Shown here one piece after another: positions 15,984 through 21,717 of a DNA stretch of 21,717 nt. The first letter of the stretch is position 1. Each line of letters starts with the position of its first letter. The stretch comes from Myxococcota bacterium (GTDB taxonomy: Bacteria > Myxococcota > Polyangia > GCA-2747355 > JAKLHH01): positions 1 to 21,717 of the forward strand of contig JAKLHH010000016.1 in NCBI GenBank assembly GCA_022710245.1. The letters run 5' to 3'. The notes under the pieces are model-generated. The model saw only the letters and a list, made by a program, of their open reading frames with translations, searched no databases and was not told the DNA's origin. The position numbers were made by a program, and so were the translations under genes.

Positions 15984-16892
15984 TTAGCTCGGGGGAGCCG
16001 CCTCGGGCTGCGGCTGCGGCATCGGCTCCGGCTGGGCCGCCGGCGCCGCGGGCTGCGCAGCCTCGGTGGACTTGCCGTAGAGCCCGACCTTGTACCTCCC
16101 CGTGCCCTTGTGGACCTTCAGCTCCAGGCGGACCAGGCTGGTCCGGCGCGGGCAGTAGGCCAGCGTGACCTTGCGCGCCGGGGTCTTGTTGTGGTCGAGG
16201 CGCCGCCGCTTGCTGTCGTAGAGGAACAGCGAGACCTCCTTCACGCTCTCCTCGCCGTGGGCGACCCACCAGTAGCAGCTGCCGGCCTCCACGCGGGCCT
16301 GCCACTGGTGCCGCTCGGCCTCGCCGGTCAGCAGCTCGCCCACGCGGCTCGCGCCCGGGGCGGTGGCGGCGGCCTCGGCCTCGACCAGCGCGCCGAGGTC
16401 CTCGGGGGGCGGCGGCGGCTTGGGCGGGGCGGCCTTGGCGTAGACACCGACCGCGAAGGCGCCACCGCCGCGGCGCACCTTGGCCTGCAGGCGGTACATG
16501 CCGGTCGACCTCGGGCAGTGCATCAGCACCGCCTGCGGACCCTTGCCGCCGGCGCTGGCCACGCGGAAGTAGCCGGAGCCCCAGAGGTAGAGCCCCAGCC
16601 CGCCGACCCCCGGGTCGCCCGCGGCGCTGAACCAGTAGCACTTGTCGTCGTCGAGCTGCAGGTGGAACTCGGTGCGGCCGCCCCTGCCCCCCGCGCCGCG
16701 GAGGATGGCGCCGACCGGCGTGGTGCCCGGCGCCTGGGCCGCGGCCTGGGCCTGCACCGCGCCGTCGAGGTCGCCGGGCGCGCCGGCGGGGACCATGACG
16801 ACGGCTCCGCCGCCACCGCCCGAGCCGCAGCCGAGGGCCGCCGAGGCGACCAGCGCCAGGCCAGCGAAGAATGAGTGACGATGCTTGAACAT
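15984..16892 (-). CDS. Lipoprotein with two related Cys-pair domains, unknown function
   Basis: The product has 302 residues. The ATG at 16892 follows GAGGAG, and the signal peptide ends in lipobox ALGC (Cys22), followed by a GSGGGGG spacer. Two related domains follow, at about 42-153 and 165-275. Each runs from an alpha-helical Ala/Glu start (AVQAQAAAQAPG; LVEAEAAATAPGAS) through G[AE]-[IL]L-G and KCYWF or SCYWW to a second Cys (HCPRSTGMYRL; YCPRRTSLVRLEL), ending in GxYxVG[VL]Y. The paired Cys (85/126 and 206/247) probably form one disulfide per domain. The tail is Pro/Ala/Gln-rich and may reach into the cell wall. I do not recognise the family. A 103-base gap with a short T-run (TTTTTG) separates it from the DUF4476 gene, so the two could be co-transcribed. 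Confidence 0.8.
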   Translation of the reverse strand: MFKHRHSFFAGLALVASAALGCGSGGGGGAVVMVPAGAPGDLDGAVQAQAAAQAPGTTPVGAILRGAGGRGGRTEFHLQLDDDKCYWFSAAGDPGVGGLGLYLWGSGYFRVASAGGKGPQAVLMHCPRSTGMYRLQAKVRRGGGAFAVGVYAKAAPPKPPPPPEDLGALVEAEAAATAPGASRVGELLTGEAERHQWQARVEAGSCYWWVAHGEESVKEVSLFLYDSKRRRLDHNKTPARKVTLAYCPRRTSLVRLELKVHKGTGRYKVGLYGKSTEAAQPAAPAAQPEPMPQPQPEAAPPS

Positions 16893-17148
16893 GATCTGCT
16901 CCTCTGGCTCTCCGTGGTCTGCCAGGTCCTGAGCTGTCGCAGCTCGCGGACCTTCTATACGGCAGCGCCTCGCCGCCTCGGTCTGGCGAAGCGTACGCGG
17001 CGCTACTGCCGCTGCAGCTCCGGTCTCACCAGCCCCCGGATCCCGCAGCCATCCCCAGACGGGGAGGGGGCCGGCTTGTCGCATCGCGGGGAGGACTTTT
17101 TTTGAGGAGGAGGACGGAGGAAGAGACGGGCCGGTCGGTTCAGTCGCC
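16893..17148. other. 256-base intergenic region
   Basis: This lies between two same-strand lipoprotein genes. It contains a seven-base T-run at about 17097-17103 (A-run on the coding strand) inside a Gly/Glu-codon-like GGAGGA stretch, and a small CCCC-AGAC-GGGG hairpin near 17052. I see no clear terminator or promoter and no gene. Confidence 0.4.
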
Positions 17149-18057
17149 TCAGGGCACCTTGCACTCGTAGATCGACTGGTCGCCGATATACGCCACCTGC
17201 TGGACGGCGGCCTCGCGATAGATGGCGCCGACCATGTTGTCTCCGCCGTAGTACCAGATCACGCGGTAGCGGTTGCCGTCGTGCGCCTTGACGATGCCCG
17301 ACTGGAAGTTGGCGTCCTGGCTGTGCGAGAGCGCGGTGGCGAAGTCGGGGACGGTGCCCCAGTCGCGCTTCAGCATGTCGAGGATCTGCGCGAGGAGGAT
17401 GCCGGTCGCCGGGTGAGCGGCGTCGGAGACGATCTTGCTCTTCACGCTGAGGCCCGGCGCGCCCTGGAAGGTCGGGTTCTCGAAGTAGATGCCGAAGGCG
17501 CAGGGCTTGTAGACGCAGGTGCTCGCCTGGCAGTCCCAGCCGCCGGGGCCGGGGAGCTTGAGCCCCTGGGCGTCGCAGTGGCTCCACCAGGTGCAGAAGG
17601 GGGCCGCCTGGGTGAAGGCGTACTTCTTGGTGGTGTTCACCTGGCGCAGGGTGAGGGTGGTGCCGACGAGCTGCCAGTTGTAGCGATCGATCAGCGCGCC
17701 GCCCCAGTCGAGGAAGCGGACGTAGCGATAGCCGCCGCTCGAGCTGAACTTGTAGGTCCCCTCGACGACCGCGCCCGCGACGCCCGAGAGGGTGGGCGCC
17801 TGGCGGTAGAAGGTGCCGTCCTTCATCAGCACGAGCAGGACGAAGGCGAGCTTGCCCTGATCGCCGGTCGGGTCGCTGAAGCGGAAGGTGCCGCGCGGAT
17901 AGGTGATCGCGTCGGCCTTGGCCTCCGCGTCCTCGAGGTCGACCGCGTCGTCGCCGACTTCGGGGCCCAGGGAGGGCTCGCCGCCGCAGCCGAGGGCCAT
18001 CAGGGTCGCAGCAAGAAGGGCGAGGGAGAGCAGGGACTTCACGAGGGACTGCTTCAC
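17149..18057 (-). CDS. Lipoprotein with lipocalin-like beta region, unknown function
   Basis: The product has 302 residues from a GTG at 18057. AAGGAG (complement at 18064-18069) lies six bases upstream, which favours this start over a second in-frame GTG at 18042. The signal peptide ends in lipobox ALGC (Cys24). An acidic linker follows (VGDDAVDLEDAEAKADAI), a spacer style common in Myxococcota lipoproteins. Residues about 53-150 read as a beta-rich, lipocalin-like sheet (YPRGTFRFSD, VEGTYKFSSSGGYRYVRF, LVGTTLTLRQV). Residues 155-187 carry five Cys, probably disulfides. The remainder (190-302) is a second domain with NRYRVIWYYGGDNMVGAIY. No catalytic motif is recognisable. It is divergent from the large NHL-like lipoprotein gene. 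Confidence 0.82.
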   Translation of the reverse strand: MKQSLVKSLLSLALLAATLMALGCGGEPSLGPEVGDDAVDLEDAEAKADAITYPRGTFRFSDPTGDQGKLAFVLLVLMKDGTFYRQAPTLSGVAGAVVEGTYKFSSSGGYRYVRFLDWGGALIDRYNWQLVGTTLTLRQVNTTKKYAFTQAAPFCTWWSHCDAQGLKLPGPGGWDCQASTCVYKPCAFGIYFENPTFQGAPGLSVKSKIVSDAAHPATGILLAQILDMLKRDWGTVPDFATALSHSQDANFQSGIVKAHDGNRYRVIWYYGGDNMVGAIYREAAVQQVAYIGDQSIYECKVP

Positions 18058-18274
18058 GAGAGACTCCTTCGATGCCGCCGGACTCTACGCCGGTCCTGGC
18101 GGGCGCTCAACGGCTGGTTGCGGTGGGCCTGGCCCCACGGCTGACCCCATGTACGAGGCCCATGTACGAGACGGCCCAGGATTCGCCATGCTCGCGTCCT
18201 GCGGACGCTCCGCGATGGAGGGCGAATCCCTCCCCGGTGATTCTCGGGTGCCGGAGGCCGCGTGGTACGATGCA
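18058..18274. promoter_or_regulatory. Divergent intergenic region between two GTG-start lipoprotein genes
   Basis: These 217 bases must carry the promoters of both genes, but no consensus boxes stand out. CATGTACGAG occurs twice, about 12-13 bases apart (near 18148-18170), which is a possible operator-like direct repeat. The Shine-Dalgarno of the leftward gene is the complement of 18064-18069; the rightward gene has only a distant GGAGG near 18253. Confidence 0.35.
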
Positions 18275-21200
18275 GTGGTGCGCCCGCCGCAGCCTCGACC
18301 GCCACGCCTCGCGCGCTCGGCCCTGATCCTGTCCCAGTCCCTCGTGCTCGCGGTGGCCACGCCGGTCGGCTGCGCGCGGGTCGGCTACCATGCCGGGGCC
18401 GATGCCCGCGGCGGCGACGCCAGCCGCGGTGACGCGCGCGACGGTGGCGGCGGCGACGGCCACGGCGACGGCCCCACGCCAGGCGCCCCCGTGCTCTCCC
18501 TGGTGGTCGCCGCCAACAGCGACGACCCGATCGTCCCGCCGAGCGCCGCCGACCGCCGCGTGCTCGCCGGCGCGCCGGTCTATCTCCGCTGGCGCGTCAC
18601 CGCCGCCGGCCCGCTCGCGCCGACCCCCATCGCGCTCGAGGTGACGACCGATGGCCAGACCTTCACCCCCGTCGCGAGCGCGCTCCCCGACGCGGCCGGC
18701 GCGGGCTGCACGCTGCGCGGGGCGGAGAGCGGGTGCCATCGCTTGAGCGCGCCGTCCTCGGGCTACTTCAAGCTCCGCGTCAGCGCCACCGACGCCGCGG
18801 GCCGGCGCGGCCAGGCGGTCACGCCGCCGCTCAACGCCGCCTCGCCCCGGGTCGAGGTCTCCGCCGCCGCGGTCGACCAGCCAGACCGCCCCCCGACCGA
18901 CGCCCAGGTGACCGTGGCGGCCGGCGGCGGCGTCCATGTCAAGTGGCGCGCGACCGACGACCTCGCGCTCCCGGCCGCGCCGATCAGCCTCGCCTTCACC
19001 AGCGACGATCTCACCTACACGACGATCGCCAGCGCGCTCCCGAACGCGGCGGGCGCAGGCTGCACGGTGAGCGGCGCGGAGACGGGCTGCTTCGTCTGGA
19101 AGGGCGGCGCGCCGGCCGGCTACTTCCGCGTGCGCGTGCTGGCGCAGGACCTCGACGGCGCGGTGGCCGCCGCCAGCAGCGGCCCCTTCAATGTCTCGCC
19201 GCCGCTCCGCTTCCTCGCCGGCAACACCGATCCGGCGACGGACGTCAGCGCCGGGAGCACGGTCTTCCTGAACCAGCTCGACCCGGTGCAGCCCGACGCC
19301 GCCTCCCTCGTCGTGACCCCGACGGGCGCCGCCTACTTCCGCGACGCCGCGCGCGGCCTCCTCAAGATCGATCCGGCCGACGGCGTCGTCCGCGTCCTCA
19401 TCCCGTTCGGCGCCGCCAGCAGCGGCGACGGCGGGCCCGCGCGCCAGGCGACGCTGCGCGCGGTGGGCCGCCTCGCGCTGGACCAGCAGGGGCGCGTCCT
19501 GCTCTTCGACCACGACCGCATCCGCCGCGTCGATCCTGGCGCGCCGGGCGAGCCGATCACCACGGTGGTCGGCGGCGGCAGCAGCACGGCCGACGGCGTC
19601 ACCGGGCCGGAGGTCCAGCTCGAGGTCGACGACGGGGCGGGCAAGCACCGCCTGCTCTTCACGCTGCCGAACGGCGACCTCTACTTCCGCGGCGACGGGC
19701 TCTGGAAGTCGCCGGCGGGTGGCGCGCGGATCCGCGTGCTGCGCGCGGCGAGCGGGCGGGTGGAGAGCCTGAGCGTCTCGGGCAAGGGCGACGGCCTCGA
19801 CCCGACCCAGGACCTCGCCGCCTGCGAGCTGGTCAACTACGGGGTCGTCTACGATCCGAAGACCTCGCAGCTGCAGGCGGCGCTGGCGGAGAGCATGCGC
19901 TACTTGGCGCTGCCCGGGTGCGCTGGCGCCGGCCAGGGCCTCACCGGCTGGGCGCGGCTCGACCCGACGACGGGGAGCGCGGTGGGGCCGCACCCCGCGA
20001 ACCCCGAGCCCCTGCGCTGGGTCTGGGGCGGGAACATCCCGGTCCAGGGGCTCGACGGCCAGCTCTACCTGGTCAGCCGCGCGAGCGCGCGCATCTACCG
20101 CCTCGACCTCGCCACCAGCGCCTGGGTCCCCGTCCTGGGGACCGGCACGCCAGGCGCCTGCGGCGACGGGACGGCGGCGCTCGCCTGCGCCGTCGACCCG
20201 CAGGACGTCTTCGTCGACGCGCGCGGCCGCCTGACCTTCGTCGAGCGCGGCCAGGTGCGGGCGCTCGACGCGGCCGGCCAGGTGATCACGCTCTTCGGCC
20301 AGTCGCTGCACTCGGGCGACGGCGGCGACGCCCGCTCCGCGCGCTTCGGCGCCGTCGCCAGCCTCGCCCTCTGGCAGTCTGGCGCGAGCCAGCGGGTGGT
20401 GGTGCTGGACCCGAGCGAGCTCCGGCTCCGCGAGGCGGTGATCGGCGGCGTCATCCAGACCCTCGCTGGCGACGGCGGGAACGCGCCTCTCGACACGACG
20501 CTCGCGCCGACGGCGCAGGGGTACTACCTCGACTACGACCGCCCGGCGGTGCACCTCCTCGTCGAGCCCGCGACGGGGGACCTGCTGGTCGGGAGCGCCG
20601 CCTCGGTCATGCGCCTCACGCGGAGCACCAACCGCTGGAGCCGGGTCGTGGGCGGCGGGACCACGCCCTATCAGAGCGCTGACGGGCGCCGGGGCGACGA
20701 GATCTCGCTGGACGACGCCTACTCGCCGCAGCTCCTCGGCCTCGACGCGAGCGGGGTGCTCGCCTGCCACCACACCTGGGGCGAGAGCTGCCGCAACGTG
20801 GCTGACACCATGCTCAAGCGCCACGCGCTCGCCGACGGCACCCAGAGCCACGTCGCTGGCGTCAAGGCCTGCGGGGTGCCGACCTCCTGCCCGGACGGCG
20901 CGCAGCTCGCCACCTGCAAGCTCCACGACTGCATGGGGTGGCTGCCCGGCGAGTGGGACGCGGCCGCCGGGCGCTGGCTGCTCGCGGACTACGCGGACAC
21001 CTCGATCAGCACGGCGGTCCCCGGCGGCAAGGCCGGCACCCTGACCAAGCTGCAGCAGGGCGTGGTCGCCTTCGCCTTCACCCGGCAGGCGGAGACGGAG
21101 CTGCTCTACTACTGCGACGTGGACGGACGCCTCCACCGGGTGAACGTGAGCTCGGGCAACGAGGTCGCGCTGGCCTGGCCGGTGCCGGGCATGAGCTGCA

Positions 21201-21298
21201 CCGGCGACCGGCTGATCTACAGCGCGAGCCGCAAGAGCCTCATCTTCGCCTACGTGCAGCACGGGATGGCGGGCGTCGCCGAGTACACCGCGCCCTGA
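18275..21298 (+). CDS. Large lipoprotein with two Ig-like domains and NHL-like propeller
   Basis: The product has 1007 residues if it starts at the GTG at 18275 (18278 is equally possible). This start puts a basic N-region and hydrophobic ALILSQSLVLAVATPV directly before the lipobox PVGC (Cys33); earlier ATGs (18149, 18188, 18215) would add a long hydrophilic leader. No well-spaced Shine-Dalgarno is seen, so the start is uncertain. A Gly/Asp-rich linker (about 40-68) leads to two homologous Ig/FN3-like domains (about 70-185 and 190-308), each with VxLRWR or VHVKWRA-T, an ALP[DN]AAGAGCT loop and GYF[KR][LV]RV. The remaining 700 residues carry NHL-like units: ITTVVGGG, SGDGGPARQA, VRALDAAGQVITLFG, GDGGDARSARF, IQTLAGDGG and SRVVGGG. 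That predicts a beta-propeller for binding at the cell surface; the ligand is unknown. Confidence 0.85.
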   Translation: MVRPPQPRPPRLARSALILSQSLVLAVATPVGCARVGYHAGADARGGDASRGDARDGGGGDGHGDGPTPGAPVLSLVVAANSDDPIVPPSAADRRVLAGAPVYLRWRVTAAGPLAPTPIALEVTTDGQTFTPVASALPDAAGAGCTLRGAESGCHRLSAPSSGYFKLRVSATDAAGRRGQAVTPPLNAASPRVEVSAAAVDQPDRPPTDAQVTVAAGGGVHVKWRATDDLALPAAPISLAFTSDDLTYTTIASALPNAAGAGCTVSGAETGCFVWKGGAPAGYFRVRVLAQDLDGAVAAASSGPFNVSPPLRFLAGNTDPATDVSAGSTVFLNQLDPVQPDAASLVVTPTGAAYFRDAARGLLKIDPADGVVRVLIPFGAASSGDGGPARQATLRAVGRLALDQQGRVLLFDHDRIRRVDPGAPGEPITTVVGGGSSTADGVTGPEVQLEVDDGAGKHRLLFTLPNGDLYFRGDGLWKSPAGGARIRVLRAASGRVESLSVSGKGDGLDPTQDLAACELVNYGVVYDPKTSQLQAALAESMRYLALPGCAGAGQGLTGWARLDPTTGSAVGPHPANPEPLRWVWGGNIPVQGLDGQLYLVSRASARIYRLDLATSAWVPVLGTGTPGACGDGTAALACAVDPQDVFVDARGRLTFVERGQVRALDAAGQVITLFGQSLHSGDGGDARSARFGAVASLALWQSGASQRVVVLDPSELRLREAVIGGVIQTLAGDGGNAPLDTTLAPTAQGYYLDYDRPAVHLLVEPATGDLLVGSAASVMRLTRSTNRWSRVVGGGTTPYQSADGRRGDEISLDDAYSPQLLGLDASGVLACHHTWGESCRNVADTMLKRHALADGTQSHVAGVKACGVPTSCPDGAQLATCKLHDCMGWLPGEWDAAAGRWLLADYADTSISTAVPGGKAGTLTKLQQGVVAFAFTRQAETELLYYCDVDGRLHRVNVSSGNEVALAWPVPGMSCTGDRLIYSASRKSLIFAYVQHGMAGVAEYTAP

Positions 21299-21321
21299 GG
21301 GTCGCGGGCCGCTCCACAGGC

Positions 21322-21478
21322 GAGAGTCGCGAGGTCACGCTGGACCTCGCACCAGCCGGCCTCACCGGGGAGAGTTGCGGGACCGCGCTGGACCTCGGCT
21401 CCGACCGGCCCGACCGGGGAGAGTTGCGGGATCGCGCTGGACCTCGGCTCCGACCGGCCCGACCGGGGAGCCGTGAGG
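21322..21478. repeat. 49-base tandem repeat, three copies plus partial
   Basis: GAGAGT[TC]GCG starts at 21322, 21370 and 21419, giving periods of 48 and 49 bases. The second and third copies are nearly identical (one C/T difference), while the first is diverged; a truncated fourth start (GGGGAGCCGTGAGG) ends the array. The period is not a multiple of three, so it is not a coding repeat. Confidence 0.88.
21329..21350 (+). terminator. Perfect 8-bp hairpin after the NHL-like gene
   Basis: GCGAGGTC (21329-21336) pairs exactly with GACCTCGC (21343-21350) around a six-base loop, 30 bases after the stop of the large lipoprotein gene. It is well placed to terminate that transcript but has no T-tract. 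It also lies in the first copy of the 49-base repeat, and the later copies have lost the perfect pairing. Confidence 0.4.
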
Positions 21479-21482
21479 GGTT

Positions 21483-21634
21483 GTGCAATCCTGGGGTGCA
21501 GGTTCGACACCTGCCCCCCGAGATTGCTCACTTCTGCGCAATCGCGGCCTGGAGTCTTCGGACCTTCCCCCGAGATTGCGCAGATCTGTGCAATCTTGGG
21601 CTGCAGGCTTGAGACCTGGCCTCCGAGATTGCAC
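21483..21634. repeat. Three successive palindromic units of about 43 bases
   Basis: GCAATC starts at 21485, 21538 and 21590, and its complement GATTGC ends at 21527, 21579 and 21632, so three hairpins recur every 52-53 bases. Unit 3 pairs over about 14 positions (CTGTGCAATCTTGG with CCGAGATTGCACAG, one G-T). Unit 2 has an 11-base-pair foot (TCTGCGCAATC). Unit 1 has an inner stem (GGGG, GCAGGT with ACCTGC, CCCC). The feet are conserved while the inner parts vary. Confidence 0.85.
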
Positions 21635-21650
21635 AGCGAGCGGCGCCGCT

Positions 21651-21700
21651 CTGTCGACTCATAGACGAGGGGCGCCCTGTCGAGTCATAGACGAGGGGCG
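21651..21700. repeat. 26-base direct repeat at window edge, two copies
   Basis: CTGTCGA[CG]TCATAGACGAG followed by GGGCG occurs at 21651-21674 and 21677-21700 with one difference. The array may continue beyond the window. Two copies are too few to call a larger structure. Confidence 0.75.
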
Positions 21701-21717
21701 ACTCGGGCGAGCGGCGA

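Larger units (their letters stand above)
21299..21717. other. 419-base non-coding, repeat-filled right end
   Basis: No convincing gene lies here: short ORFs on both strands just translate the repeats. In order it holds a hairpin and 49-base tandem repeats (21322-21478), three hairpin units (21483-21634) and two copies of a 26-base repeat (21651-21700), each listed separately. Confidence 0.7.

Noticed and set aside
17090..17110. Rho-independent terminator at the T-run after the lipocalin-like gene
   Set aside because: On the transcript strand of the minus-strand gene the run is A, not T, and no stable stem precedes it.
18107..21262. A 1051-codon minus-strand ORF opposite the NHL-like lipoprotein
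   Set aside because: It has low-complexity Arg/Ala/Val composition and no motifs. The plus strand has a lipobox and repeated Ig and NHL features.
21322..21700. CRISPR-like array at the right end
   Set aside because: The first repeat is a head-to-tail 49-base tandem without spacers, and the second is palindromic units whose interiors are related. No cas gene is present and there are no unique spacers of regular length.

Overview
This GC-rich window looks like chromosomal DNA from a Myxococcota (deltaproteobacterial) organism. The basis is very high GC, third-position-GC codon use, many Sec/SPII lipoproteins with Pro/Asp-rich linkers, the Cys-rich 'DCNG...DGCE' repeat, DUF4476, kelch/NHL propeller lipoproteins and GTG starts. 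This is an inference from gene style; no rRNA or tRNA is present to confirm it.

Layout. 1-373 (-) is a 5' part of a lipoprotein with KPD-rich repeats that runs off the left edge. 593-2752 (+) is a DUF4139-type lipoprotein, followed by a small two-helix membrane protein (2863-3369, +). 3403-4503 (-) is a secreted M28 zinc peptidase. A 526-base gap with no convincing gene leads to 5030-7171 (+), a lipoprotein joining DUF4214, a TIM-barrel glycosidase-like domain and a GWACDPD module. Convergent to it is a Cys-rich lipoprotein (7208-7978, -). After 400 bases containing a GC-rich tandem repeat comes a seven-unit kelch lipoprotein (8379-9803, +). Its stop codon overlaps that of the large convergent gene at 9800-14464 (-), a 1554-residue acyl-CoA dehydratase activase-type protein with two ASKHA ATPase halves. 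14810-15880, 15984-16892 and 17149-18057 (all -) are a secreted DUF4476 protein and two lipoproteins. 18275-21298 (+) is a 1007-residue lipoprotein with two Ig-like domains and NHL-like repeats. 21299-21717 is non-coding and full of repeats.

How the genes work together. Ten of the twelve genes encode exported proteins, eight of them predicted lipoproteins, so this is mainly cell-envelope or surface territory rather than a pathway operon. Only the activase is clearly cytosolic. It carries the cysteine motifs of oxygen-sensitive, ATP-driven electron activators of 2-hydroxyacyl-CoA dehydratases and benzoyl-CoA reductases, but no partner dehydratase or other metabolic gene is next to it.

The most unusual signals are repeats. 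A palindromic element of about 45-55 bases sits in frame at three places inside the activase gene, in both orientations, and at one place it is amplified as three identical 51-base units. Separately, 14590-14813 holds a near-perfect 39-base inverted repeat with a dispersed copy that contains a stop codon. 21299-21717 holds 49-base tandem repeats, three successive hairpins of about 43 bases with conserved GCAATC/GATTGC feet, and a 26-base direct repeat at the window edge.
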